From assembly GCA_021604825.1 (NCBI GenBank), contig BQJS01000028.1, forward strand, positions 1 to 30,849: DNA of 30,849 nt, read 5' to 3'. This DNA comes from Phycisphaerae bacterium (GTDB lineage: Bacteria; Planctomycetota; Phycisphaerae; UBA1845). The notes below the pieces were generated by a model that saw nothing but the letters and a program-made list of their open reading frames with translations, was not told where the DNA came from and ran no database searches. Positions 8,772 through 16,642 of the stretch are shown in pieces. Made by a program: the position numbers and the translations under genes. The number at the start of each line of letters is the position of its first letter. The stretch's first letter is position 1.

Positions 8772-9632
8772 TCAAAACTCGGGCTCAGCAGGAAACAGCG
8801 AATCCCGATTGGCCATGAGTTCTTCGCAGGTATCGAGGTCGGCGGGAATTGGAATGAGTATGATCGGGTTCAGCCCCGGGTCATCGAACTGGTCTGGATT
8901 GTTCGGCGCATTCAAGATTCCCAGCGAAGCACCTACCACCAACTGCTCCGAATCATCGGTCACCGTCCCCCACAAACTACCGTCAGAATAAAGGGCCATA
9001 TCGTTTTCAAATATTTCGCGGCGGGCGAGGTATATTTCACCTTCAATAATGCCGAACAGTTTCACGAAAGCCGTCACGCCTGGCCGTCCGTCGTTGTCAT
9101 CGTCGTTGATCAGCGGATCGTTGGGGTCCATCGACAGCGGTTCATCAGGATTCCCATCAATACCAATCAACGTTGGTGTTGCAGGACGGTGAATCGTCCA
9201 AGTTCCATTTTCCTCGCTGACATCGACAACGGCGCTTCGAGGTAAGATGGCTTGCGTCGCTTCGTCTGGGAAAGTTGTGACAAAATCTTGGTTGACCTTT
9301 TGTTCGGCGTGGCAGAAGCGGTCGTATTCCACTAGCTCTCCGTCTTCGATGACCAAGTCCGTGAAGCCATACGAAACAATGAAAGTCGAAAGTGGCCCAT
9401 TGGGAGTTGCGCTGGCGTAGGCGACCACATCGAAGTGGGCGTAATGCCCCGCCATCGCAGCGATGGCTTCCTCTTTGTTTGCAGGCGCCTCCCAGTTCGG
9501 ATCGTTTATCGGCGGTTCATACAATGGGCCTATTGGCCACGGCATCGGACTTGAACACCCGAAGCAAAAGCAACCACCGGCGACCCATGAAAGAACCGTT
9601 ATCACCCGAGAACCAACATTTGAATCAGACAT
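8772..9632 (-). CDS. Lipoprotein of unknown function
   Basis: 286 residues with a lipoprotein signal peptide (CFCFGC, Cys26) followed by a Pro-rich linker. The body is acidic and has an alternating beta pattern, with an internal stretch DPNDPLINDDDNDGRPGVTA that looks like a Ca-binding Asp-rich loop. I do not recognise the family. The ATG is supported by AGGTGA about 7 bases upstream. It converges on the NhaR-like gene with 42 bp between stops and is followed upstream by the end of the fasciclin gene in the same direction, 63 bp away, so read-through from the fasciclin gene is possible. It is likely to sit on the outer membrane or face the periplasm. Confidence 0.75.
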   Translation of the reverse strand: MSDSNVGSRVITVLSWVAGGCFCFGCSSPMPWPIGPLYEPPINDPNWEAPANKEEAIAAMAGHYAHFDVVAYASATPNGPLSTFIVSYGFTDLVIEDGELVEYDRFCHAEQKVNQDFVTTFPDEATQAILPRSAVVDVSEENGTWTIHRPATPTLIGIDGNPDEPLSMDPNDPLINDDDNDGRPGVTAFVKLFGIIEGEIYLARREIFENDMALYSDGSLWGTVTDDSEQLVVGASLGILNAPNNPDQFDDPGLNPIILIPIPADLDTCEELMANRDSLFPAEPEF

Positions 9633-9695
9633 CAGAATTCACCTGTCTTAAGTCAAGTGGATGATAGCCGAACGGGGAGGCACCCCAGCGATTGA

Positions 9696-10886
9696 TCAAT
9701 TCGATGCCGAAGCATAGACGTCATCCAGGGCGTGCCGCATCACCCATGCGTTGTTACGCGAATCGTGCGACTGCTGGATCGACGCCAGTGCAGCCCGCAA
9801 CTGATTGCGGTTGTGATTGTTAATGGACTGATCGGAATTGGCCAATAATCCCATCGCCGCGATTTCATAGACGGCTGCACATGCCGCGTGATGACCGTCA
9901 TTGTAGAGGGTGGCCCCGTGGTAGATAGCACGTCGGATCAAGTCCTGGTCCGCGTTGGCCTGTCCACCTTCGGACGGGATCAGCACCGAATCAATGACGT
10001 GGATGACACCATTTTCAGCTTTTACGTCAGTCTTCAGCACGGTTGCATCGTTGATCTTAACACCATTGGCCGCACTAACCTTCACCGACTGCCCCTGCAG
10101 CGTCCCCGCTTCGCTGAGCTTGACGACATCCTTGGCCAACACTTCGCCCGATACCACGTGATACGTCAGAATCGCTTTGAGCTTCTCGGTATCCTTGAGC
10201 AACCCCTCGACCGTCCCCTTCGGAAGCTTTGCGAACGCCGCATCCGTCGGTGCAAAGACAGTAAAAGGCCCCGCGTCACGCAGAGCACTGGTCAGCCCTG
10301 CCGCTTCCAGCGCGGTCAGCAATGTTTTGAACGAACCTGCCGCACGGGCAACTTCAACAATGTCATTCTTCGGGAGCAACACGGTGTCGATCACATGGAT
10401 CACCCCATTTGATGTTTCGATATCGGTGGAAACCACATTTGCGGCACCAACCTTCACGCCACTGCTGCTGTTGATGTCAAGTGACTGGCCAAGTACGGTT
10501 TGCGCCGAACTCAACTTGACGACGTCAGCCGCCATCACTTTTCCGGGAACCACATGGTATTTGAGGATCGCGCCCAAACGGTCGGGGTCGGCCAACAGTT
10601 TCTCAACGGTTCCTGCCGGCAACTTGGCAAACGCCTCGTCAGTTGGTGCAAACACCGTCAGTGGACCGTCAGACTTGAGCGTTTCGACAAGACCGGCTGC
10701 TTTGGCGGCTGCCACCAACGTGTTGAAGTTTCCAGCCGCCACCGCGGTATCGACAATATCTTTGGTGTCAGCCTTCTTGGCATCCGAGCCGTGTCCACAT
10801 GCACCACAATGACCAAACGTAGACGGTACGATTCCAAACGCCAAAACGGTCAGGCCGAACAACGTCGTCAAACTCTTCATATGCAT
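9696..10886 (-). CDS. Secreted fasciclin protein with two FAS1 domains and a C-terminal helical domain
   Basis: 396 residues from the ATG at 10886, which has GGA about 10 bases upstream (the ATG at 10880 is an alternative). A signal peptide of about 25 residues is followed by a Cys/His-rich bit (HCGACGHGS). Two FAS1 domains follow at about residues 43-170 and 175-305, each with the conserved pattern [17 protein letters not shown] ... YHVVPGKV ... [16 protein letters not shown]1 domains mediate adhesion. The last 80 residues ([17 protein letters not shown] onward) form a separate helical domain of unknown role that I have no name for. The gene is divergent from the ECF sigma gene, a linkage known in other bacteria for fasciclin and SigK-like sigma factors, so control by that sigma factor is likely but not shown. 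Confidence 0.92.
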   Translation of the reverse strand: MHMKSLTTLFGLTVLAFGIVPSTFGHCGACGHGSDAKKADTKDIVDTAVAAGNFNTLVAAAKAAGLVETLKSDGPLTVFAPTDEAFAKLPAGTVEKLLADPDRLGAILKYHVVPGKVMAADVVKLSSAQTVLGQSLDINSSSGVKVGAANVVSTDIETSNGVIHVIDTVLLPKNDIVEVARAAGSFKTLLTALEAAGLTSALRDAGPFTVFAPTDAAFAKLPKGTVEGLLKDTEKLKAILTYHVVSGEVLAKDVVKLSEAGTLQGQSVKVSAANGVKINDATVLKTDVKAENGVIHVIDSVLIPSEGGQANADQDLIRRAIYHGATLYNDGHHAACAAVYEIAAMGLLANSDQSINNHNRNQLRAALASIQQSHDSRNNAWVMRHALDDVYASASN

Positions 10887-10945
10887 CACATCACCATCCT
10901 TTTTGTTGAAAATGTTCAGGCAACGGCGGGACGTCAATTCGACAC

Positions 10946-11005
10946 TGGCGAAACCCCGCCCGCACAAAGCGTTATTGAACTTGCGTTCCGAATTGGGTTT
11001 CGCCA
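10946..11005. repeat. Long inverted repeat in the fasciclin leader
   Basis: Perfect 11-bp arms TGGCGAAACCC (10946-10956) and GGGTTTCGCCA (10995-11005) are separated by 38 bases, 60 to 119 bases before the fasciclin ATG. In RNA from the minus strand this would form a stable stem with a large loop. It could be an operator pair or a leader structure; no poly-U follows, so it is not a typical terminator. Confidence 0.5.
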
Positions 11006-11244
11006 GAAGGCTGGACTTAGATTCAATGAGGTTCGAAATTGTTTGTCAGGACCTATTTGGCGTAACCGTGTGACGTGGCGGTCGCGGCATGTTCTTGCGG
11101 ACCAAGGTATCTGCCGCTTGGATGGGGATTTCTTGAATCCGCCGAGCTCGGCGCAGCGAACCCGTGGATGTGGCGGCTGAGGCTTGCAAACGCGTTAACG
11201 GGGGTAAGAACATTCCCGGACAGTTGCGAGCCGGCACGAAATCG

Positions 11245-11258
11245 GCAATGCTCATTGC
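11245..11258. promoter_or_regulatory. Small palindrome upstream of the ECF sigma gene
   Basis: GCAATG-CT-CATTGC, 6-bp perfect arms with 2 central bases, about 75 bases before the sigma start. Possible operator, low certainty. Confidence 0.25.
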
Positions 11259-11334
11259 AATATTCGCGACGCGATTAACAGGTTGCACCCAACGTTGACG
11301 TGTACGATACGACTGAATCAAGCCGCCAAAAGGG

Positions 11335-11922
11335 TTGGAATTTGAATTGAGTGACACCTTACTCCAAAAGGTCGCCGCCGGAGACACAGCCGCCGTAGCC
11401 GCATGCGTCGACACCTACGGTGGGCTGATATGGTCGCTTGCGCGCCGATTTCTCGTTCGCACGTCGGAAGCGGAGGACGCGGTTCAGGAAGTCTTCATTG
11501 AAATCTGGAAGAACGCAGCCCGCTTCGATCCTTCAGTGGCATCCGAGACCACGTTCGTCGCCATGATTGCGCGGCGCCGTTTGATCGATCGCCGACGTCG
11601 TGACGCCCGTCGACCTGCCGCTGACTCCACGCCCGTCGAAGAGCTTTCCATCGCCGGTCCAGACGACCTCGATGAAATAGAAATTCGCGACGAAGCCTCC
11701 CATGCAGCCGCCGCTATGAAACAACTGAAACCCGATCAGCGCCGCGTCCTGAAGCTTTCTGTGTGCCAGGGGTGGCCCCATCAACTCATTGCTGAACGGC
11801 TGGGCATGCCGCTGGGAACCGTCAAGACGCATGTGCGCCGCGGTCTGATCAGACTGCGCGAGGAACTGCAGGTCAACCGCGACGAAGCTGTCCAGAGAGA
11901 GTCTGGAAGGGAGGCCGTGTGA
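11335..11922 (+). CDS. ECF-family RNA polymerase sigma factor
   Basis: 195 residues with TTG at 11335 as the likely start (a purine-rich AAAAGGG lies just before it; TTG at 11347 is possible). Region 2 is seen in YGGLIWSLARRFLVRTSEAEDAVQEVFIEIWKNAARFD (residues about 28-67) and region 4 in LKPDQRRVLKLSVCQGWPHQLIAERLGMPLGTVKTHVRRGLIRLRE (about 127-171), with an acidic linker between. The layout is that of a SigK-like extracytoplasmic sigma factor. It is followed by a translationally coupled anti-sigma gene. Related sigma factors in photolyase clusters respond to light or singlet oxygen and drive photolyase, lipid-modifying and fasciclin genes; the same job here is inferred from neighbours. Confidence 0.93.
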   Translation: MEFELSDTLLQKVAAGDTAAVAACVDTYGGLIWSLARRFLVRTSEAEDAVQEVFIEIWKNAARFDPSVASETTFVAMIARRRLIDRRRRDARRPAADSTPVEELSIAGPDDLDEIEIRDEASHAAAAMKQLKPDQRRVLKLSVCQGWPHQLIAERLGMPLGTVKTHVRRGLIRLREELQVNRDEAVQRESGREAV

Positions 11923-12710
11923 TGAACTACGACACCGCACGAGCTGACGATCGACTCTTGCAGTTGCTTGCTGATCGGGCGACTGAAGGCTTGGATGCTC
12001 GCGCCAAAATGGAACTCGACACGCTTCTCGAAAACCAATCGCATTATCGCGGCGATGAACTGGATTGGAGTGCGACAGTCCTTGACCTTGCCGCAACGCC
12101 ATGTGCAACCGGATCGCTGCCAACCGCACTGCGTGATCGCGTCATGGCTGGTGCCGTCGATTTCTTCAGCGCAGAACAATCTGAATCTGCGAACTTTGGG
12201 AGTGCCAATGCTCAATACGGGCGAGCGCCCAATCGTTTCGCATGGTACCTTGCCGCTGCTTCGATTGTCTTGGCTATTGCTGGTTGGTGGCAGGCGCTGA
12301 ATCCGACCACAGAAATTGAACCGCGAACCGCGCATTACGACCGTTTCCTGAAAGAAGCGAGCGATGTTGTTCGGGGCCGTTGGAGTGGAAAGGTGGCTGG
12401 CTACGAGAACGTATCCGGGGAGTTCGCGTGGAGTGACGAGGATCAAATTGGGTTTATGCGATTCAAGGACTTGCCGCCCAATGATCCGAGCGTGAATCAG
12501 TACCAATTGTGGATTGTTGATCCCACGCGAGACGAACATCCGATTGATGGCGGCGTTTTTGATGTCGATTCCGCGCAGGATGCAATCGTGCCGATTGATG
12601 CGAAGTTGCCCGTCGATCGACCGAGCGTGTTTGCCATCACGCTGGAAAAACCCGGCGGAGTTGTGGTATCGGATGGCCCACTCTTGGTGGTCGGTGCAGT
12701 TGCAAGCTAA
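11922..12710 (+). CDS. RskA-type membrane anti-sigma factor
   Basis: 262 residues from the ATG at 11922, which shares its A with the sigma stop (TGATG) and has GGAAGGGAGG 7 bases upstream; a GTG at 11919 is an alternative. The N-terminal 85 residues are the cytoplasmic sigma-binding part, one transmembrane helix (AWYLAAASIVLAIAGWW) lies at about residues 107-124, and the outer part has the RskA C-terminal signature: GEFAWSDEDQIGFMRFKDLP, QYQLWIVD, and a terminal GGVVVSDGPLLVVG. It lacks the Zn-binding His/Cys motif and cupin domain of ChrR, so release of the sigma factor probably needs proteolysis or another partner. The next gene encodes a cobalamin photosensor-like protein that could supply that input. 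Confidence 0.9.
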   Translation: MNYDTARADDRLLQLLADRATEGLDARAKMELDTLLENQSHYRGDELDWSATVLDLAATPCATGSLPTALRDRVMAGAVDFFSAEQSESANFGSANAQYGRAPNRFAWYLAAASIVLAIAGWWQALNPTTEIEPRTAHYDRFLKEASDVVRGRWSGKVAGYENVSGEFAWSDEDQIGFMRFKDLPPNDPSVNQYQLWIVDPTRDEHPIDGGVFDVDSAQDAIVPIDAKLPVDRPSVFAITLEKPGGVVVSDGPLLVVGAVAS

Positions 12711-12778
12711 AGAGAGGGTTGGAATGCGTGCTTGTTGGACGCATTGGTAGCATTTGGGTTTGGCTTCGAGGCTTATTT

Positions 12779-13840
12779 ATGGACAGAACCGCAAAACAGG
12801 CCAGTTTGGTCATCGACTCCGTGGCGAAAGCCGTCGCCAATTGGACGGTCGATGAACATGCCCGGTTGAATCCGGAGATGCCCAACCTCTACGGCAGAAC
12901 CTGGCGCACCGATTGGATCGGTCACACGCTCGCCCAACTGCACATGCTCGCCCAAGCGGTGGCTGTTCGCAGCGCCGAGTTATTCGTCAATTCTGTTCGT
13001 TGGACGCACGAATCGTTTGAGGCACGCGGAATAATGCCCGCCGACTTGCAGCAGAACGCGCAGTGCATGCGAGAGATTCTTGAAAAGGAACTCCCGCCGA
13101 CTGTCAGCAAAACCGCCCTGTCGATCATCGACGCGTCGCTCAACGAGTTGCACAATCAACATGATCACACCTATGCCCGAGATGCTAGCGCATCCGCGGA
13201 AAAGGAAGTCGTCCTACAGTACTTGACTGCCATTCTGGAATCGGATCGTGTAGCCGCCGAATCAATCGTGTTGGCCACGTTGGATCGTGGCGTTTCGGTT
13301 CCTGAAATATACGAGAACATCTTAGCTCCTGCGCAGGTCCGCCTTGGTCAAATGTGGCACCGTGGCGAGATCAGCGTCGCCGATGAACATTTTGGCAGTG
13401 CCACCACACGGGCAGTCATGTCCCAACTGCGTCCGCGTTTCAAGCGATCCGACACCAACGGACGACTTGTTGTCGGCACATCGACGCCCGGGGATTTGCA
13501 TGAAATTGGATTGCAGATGGTCGTTGATCTGTTTGAAATGGACGGCTGGAGTGTTGTCTATCTCGGCGCCAACACGCCGATTGCCGACGTGATCGAACTG
13601 CTCAAACGACGCAAGCCCAACCTGCTTGCTCTTTCAGTCAGCACCGCACTCATGTTACGCGATGCCGGCGAGCTGATTGAAAGCGTGCGTGCTGACAGCG
13701 ATGTCGCCCAAACAAAACTGCTCATCGGCGGACCGCCTTTCAAGTCGGTTGACGGTTTATGGCAGGAACTTGGTGCGGACGGTTGTGCGTGCTCTTCCAC
13801 CGAAGCTGTCAAGGTAGGCAACACGCTCGTCGCCGGGTGA
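12779..13840 (+). CDS. Cobalamin-binding photoreceptor-like protein without a DNA-binding domain
   Basis: 353 residues; the ATG at 12779 has GAGG 7 bases upstream. Residues 1-140 are a helical region of unknown type (WIGHTLAQLHMLAQ, SVRWTHESFEARGIMP) with no MerR helix-turn-helix. Residues 145-220 are a four-helix B12 cap whose QMWHRGEISVADEHFGSA contains W193, H194 and E203-H204, that is, the Wx9EH motif known from CarH/LitR AdoCbl photoreceptors. Residues 228-350 are a B12-binding Rossmann domain with GDLHEIG (D239, H241, G244) and the later LIGGPP. In CarH, light breaks the Co-C bond and changes the oligomer. Here, 68 bp after the sigma/anti-sigma pair, a light-dependent protein-protein switch on that pair is inferred. 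A corrinoid methyltransferase subunit is less likely, since no methyltransferase is nearby. Confidence 0.88.
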   Translation: MDRTAKQASLVIDSVAKAVANWTVDEHARLNPEMPNLYGRTWRTDWIGHTLAQLHMLAQAVAVRSAELFVNSVRWTHESFEARGIMPADLQQNAQCMREILEKELPPTVSKTALSIIDASLNELHNQHDHTYARDASASAEKEVVLQYLTAILESDRVAAESIVLATLDRGVSVPEIYENILAPAQVRLGQMWHRGEISVADEHFGSATTRAVMSQLRPRFKRSDTNGRLVVGTSTPGDLHEIGLQMVVDLFEMDGWSVVYLGANTPIADVIELLKRRKPNLLALSVSTALMLRDAGELIESVRADSDVAQTKLLIGGPPFKSVDGLWQELGADGCACSSTEAVKVGNTLVAG

Positions 13841-14148
13841 TTCCGCCGCAGCCCATGCTCGCTTGGCGTTCTGCCGCGTCGCGTTATCTGACGGCTTCCT
13901 GCAGATTCGCGTCCAATTCTGACTCCCTTTGGGCATTTTCCGACTTTCTTGAATCCATGGGGCCAGAGTGAGCGAACCCCATTTAGCAGGACGGGGCCTC
14001 TTACTCGTGATAGCCCGGGAGTGCCTTGGGGATTGGTCAAGTGGGTAAAGGTGTGTTGGCGCATCTGTCGATTGGCCCGGGACAGGTGCGCCACCCTCTT
14101 GACTGCGACTCGCTGAATTTTCATTGAAGTCGATGGTAGGAAATGCAA
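13841..14148. other. Non-coding spacer with a long hairpin
   Basis: About 308 bp between the cobalamin protein and the propeller protein. The only clear structure is the hairpin listed at 14036-14103. The region upstream is GC-rich with short repeats of GGGGCC/CCCC type that I could not assign. AGG at 14138-14140 serves the ATG at 14149. Confidence 0.55.
14036..14103. repeat. Extended inverted repeat (bulged hairpin)
   Basis: An inner stem GGCGCATCTGTC (14058-14069) pairs with GACAGGTGCGCC (14081-14092) through one G-U or mismatch. An outer stem GTCAAG-T-GGGT (14036-14046) pairs with ACCC-T-CTTGAC (14093-14103). An 11-base bulge lies on one side. No T-run follows, so it is not a standard terminator; it may be a regulatory RNA element, a transcript-end structure or a small dispersed repeat. 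Confidence 0.5.
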
Positions 14149-15414
14149 ATGCGTATAGCCCCACAATTAATTGTTGGTATCACGCTTGCGCAGATGTTTG
14201 CGACGGGCATCGTTGTTCGGTCCGAACCTGGGCAACTTAGTTGGCCGCAATGGCGCGGGCCTGAGCGCGACGCAATCCTCCGCGATGGACCTCACTGGCC
14301 CGATTCATTCTCAACCTTGCAGAAACAATGGCGCGTCCCACTTGGCCCCGGGTATTCGGGACCAGTTGTCTGGGGCAATCGCATTTTCGTCACCGAAACC
14401 CAAAACAAAGAAACGGAAGTTGTGCGGGCGTTGGATCGGCAGAGCGGGCGAGAAATCTGGCGGGCGGAGTGGCCGGGTTCTTTAAGCGTTCCCTTTTTCG
14501 CCAAGGCCAACGGCGATTGGATTCGCGCGACGCCGGCCTGCGATGGCAAATCACTATTCGTTGCCGGCATCCGTGACGTCTTGGTGTGTCTGGACGTTGC
14601 GACGGGCGCAGTGCGTTGGCGACTGGATTTCCCTCAACAGGTTGACAGCCCGACTCCATCATTTGGGTTTGTCTCCTCACCGTTATTGCACGACGGCTTC
14701 GTTTATGTGCAGGCAGGTGGTGGACTAGCCAAGATTGACAAGACAACGGGCACGATGGTCTGGAGGGTCCTGGACGATGGCGGTGGAATGAACAGCGCTT
14801 TTTCTTCGCCCATAGTTGCGAAAATTGGCGACACCGATCAATTGCTGGTGCAAACCCGGCAGGAACTTACAGGCGTCGACCCGGTGAGCGGAGCGGTATT
14901 GTGGCGTCAAACTGTACCGTCGTTTCGCGGCATGAACATCCTGACGCCAACCGTTTACAACGATGGCGTGTTTACCAGCACCTATAAGAATCGCTCGTTT
15001 TTCTATCAGCTTACGGAGGAGAGCGGAAAGACTTCGGTTCGAAAAACCTGGGACACCAAAGCACGCGGCTACATGTCTTCGCCAGTGGTCATCGATCACC
15101 ACGCCTATTTGCATCTCGGTAATGGTAGGCTTTGTTGCATCGACCTGAAGACTGGTGAAGAAAAATGGAGATCAAAGCCATTCGGAAAGTACTGGAGCAT
15201 GGTTGCCCAAGGCAAGCGTATCCTCGTACTGGACGAACGTGGCGAACTCCTACTGATTGCCGCAAACCCTGAAGCATTTCAGCTCATTGATCGTAAAGCC
15301 GTCGCAGAGAATGAGTGCTGGGCCCATGTCGCCGTGAGTGGCACGACTGTATTGGTTCGCGATCTAGCCGGAATTACGGCTTTTGAATGGTCGAATCAAA
15401 TACGCAAGAACTAA
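14149..15414 (+). CDS. Secreted PQQ-like beta-propeller repeat protein
   Basis: 421 residues when started at ATG 14149, which has AGG 8 bases upstream; the ATG at 14143 would be too close to it. A signal peptide (APQLIVGITLAQMFATGIVV) is followed by WPQWRGPERDAILRDGP, the opening motif of planctomycete PQQ-like propellers, then repeated blades with the pattern ALDRQSGREIWRAEWP, CLDVATGAVRWRLDFP, KIDKTTGTMVWRV, GVDPVSGAVLWRQ and CIDLKTGEEKWRS. Such proteins fold as seven- or eight-bladed propellers in the periplasm; some are BamB-like, others dehydrogenase-like, and real PQQ binding is not implied. It lies within the light-stress cluster and 19 bp upstream of the second lipocalin, so the two are probably co-transcribed. 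Its partner or substrate is unknown. Confidence 0.87.
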   Translation: MRIAPQLIVGITLAQMFATGIVVRSEPGQLSWPQWRGPERDAILRDGPHWPDSFSTLQKQWRVPLGPGYSGPVVWGNRIFVTETQNKETEVVRALDRQSGREIWRAEWPGSLSVPFFAKANGDWIRATPACDGKSLFVAGIRDVLVCLDVATGAVRWRLDFPQQVDSPTPSFGFVSSPLLHDGFVYVQAGGGLAKIDKTTGTMVWRVLDDGGGMNSAFSSPIVAKIGDTDQLLVQTRQELTGVDPVSGAVLWRQTVPSFRGMNILTPTVYNDGVFTSTYKNRSFFYQLTEESGKTSVRKTWDTKARGYMSSPVVIDHHAYLHLGNGRLCCIDLKTGEEKWRSKPFGKYWSMVAQGKRILVLDERGELLLIAANPEAFQLIDRKAVAENECWAHVAVSGTTVLVRDLAGITAFEWSNQIRKN

Positions 15415-15433
15415 AACGAATGGAGTAAGTCAA

Positions 15434-16027
15434 ATGTCCGTCCGAAACATGATCCAAAATTTGAACGTTTCATTTCCGCTACTTAGAAAACACATCGGCA
15501 TGGCCTCCCGTGCATTGCTGGTCGCTGCCGTTGCATCGATCTGCGGATGTGCTGCCTTCAATCCACCACTTGAAACGGTCGAAAAAGTGGATGTCGATCG
15601 CTACCTCGGCCGTTGGTTTGAAATCGCCCGTTATCCGAATCAGTTTGAAACTGACTGCGTTGGTGTAACAGCCGACTACGCCCTCATGGATGACGGTCGC
15701 GTCAGTGTGACCAACACTTGTGTGGAAGGCGATCTTGATGGCGAGGTGCGGACGATTGAAGGCGTCGCCCGCGTCACCGACCCTGCCACCAACGCCAAAC
15801 TCGCGGTTTCGTTCTTCTTCCCATTCGAGGGCGACTATTGGATTCTCGAATTGGGTGACGATTACGAATACGCCGTCGTCGGAGAGCCCAGCCGCACGTT
15901 CCTTTGGATACTCAGTCGCGAATCGACCTTGGATGATTCGGTTCTTGAAGGCATTGAGAGTAGGTTGCCCGAACTGGGATACGATCCCAATCGACTTGAA
16001 ATGGTGTTGCAGGATTCGAGTCAGTAA
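15434..16027 (+). CDS. Blc-type lipocalin lipoprotein (copy 2)
   Basis: 197 residues from the ATG at 15434, supported by GGAG 8 bases upstream. A hydrophobic signal segment ends in the lipobox SICGC (Cys39), a rather late position; the ATG at 15500 would give a signal peptide of normal length. The lipocalin domain starts with VDVDRYLGRWFEIARYPNQF (GxW at 59-61) and has YEYAVVGEPSRTFLWILSRES, nearly the same as copy 1 at 1661-2287. It lacks the linker present in copy 1. Likely role: binding of fatty acids or lysolipids at the outer membrane under envelope or photo-oxidative stress. It is followed by a broken oxidoreductase gene. Confidence 0.9.
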   Translation: MSVRNMIQNLNVSFPLLRKHIGMASRALLVAAVASICGCAAFNPPLETVEKVDVDRYLGRWFEIARYPNQFETDCVGVTADYALMDDGRVSVTNTCVEGDLDGEVRTIEGVARVTDPATNAKLAVSFFFPFEGDYWILELGDDYEYAVVGEPSRTFLWILSRESTLDDSVLEGIESRLPELGYDPNRLEMVLQDSSQ

Positions 16028-16069
16028 TTTTCCGAAATTCGTCAGCAAGCAAAGAAAGTCACGTAGACC

Positions 16070-16600
16070 ATGCGGATATTCGTCACCGGCGCAACAAGAT
16101 ACATTGGTGGAAGGCTCGTACCGCGATTGCTTGACGCGGCGCACGAGGTCGTCTGCAGTGTGGGCGATCCCCGTAAGCTGATTGCCCGCCCATGGGAGTA
16201 TCGTGCCAATTTAATCGTCATCAAACAGGATCGCTGGGGTTGACGTCTGATGATTCAAGGTAGGAGGTCGGTGACGTGAATTCGGATTAACAATCTATCG
16301 CTATTCTTGCGCCTCCATGCGACACCTTCCATCTAAAAGGCATTGGGCACGCACGGGCCCTTCAACTCAGCGCCGAGCTGAAACTACCCGGTGTTGTAAA
16401 GCTGGAATTTGAGATCAAGGAATCGAACGGCGGGGAAAACTAGGGCATACTGGTTCAGACTGCGTGATTTTTTCCGCGCAGGTCTTGCGCTTCATTATTT
16501 GGCTTGACGTCAGGCCGTTGCACAACATTGAATTCGATGGCATGCTCAGTCGTATTCGTTACGAAATCTTCGCCACACGCTTTGCTCTCTCGCCTGAAGA
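16070..16600 (+). pseudogene. Decayed SDR / DUF2867 NAD(P)-binding oxidoreductase
   Basis: Two separated pieces of one family are visible. The first 57 codons (16070-16243) give MRIFVTGATRYIGGRLVPRL and GDPRKLIARPWEYR, the Rossmann start of the SDR family found in photolyase clusters, with Arg in place of a Gly of TGATGYIG, and then stop. From about 16345 the frame reads HARALQLSAELKLPG, VVKLEFEIKESNGGEN, stop at 16441, LVQTA, stop at 16465, FFPR; then, after a frameshift, WLDVRPLHNIEFDGMLSRIR (about 16504-16563). These match the C-terminal DUF2867 end (LPGxAWLEFEV, PRGLxGxxYW, PLHxxxFxGML). Intact members are near 480-500 residues, so roughly 900 bp of the middle is gone. Deletion plus stops plus frameshift exclude a single sequencing error. 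Confidence 0.85.
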
Positions 16601-16642
16601 TTCGAGGAGCACGGTATTGCTGCTACCTAAGGCAAGCATTCA

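Larger units (their letters stand above)
10887..11334. other. Divergent control region between fasciclin and the ECF sigma gene
   Basis: 448 bp without a convincing gene. It holds the two inverted repeats listed separately. The 5' leader of the fasciclin gene and the promoter of the sigma operon must lie here. I could not identify a reliable -35/-10 pair for either direction. Confidence 0.6.

Noticed and set aside
10500..11180. Plus-strand open frame of 226 codons opposite the fasciclin gene and its leader
   Set aside because: Overlaps the FAS1 coding region in antisense and shows no family pattern; no ribosome site.
10887..11334. Cobalamin riboswitch sought near the B12 photosensor cluster
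   Set aside because: I could not find the conserved B12 box here or before 12779; the hairpins present do not match that fold.
14149..15414. PQQ-like repeats taken as a quinoprotein dehydrogenase
   Set aside because: No dehydrogenase-specific residues or cytochrome domain are evident; only the propeller blade pattern is supported.
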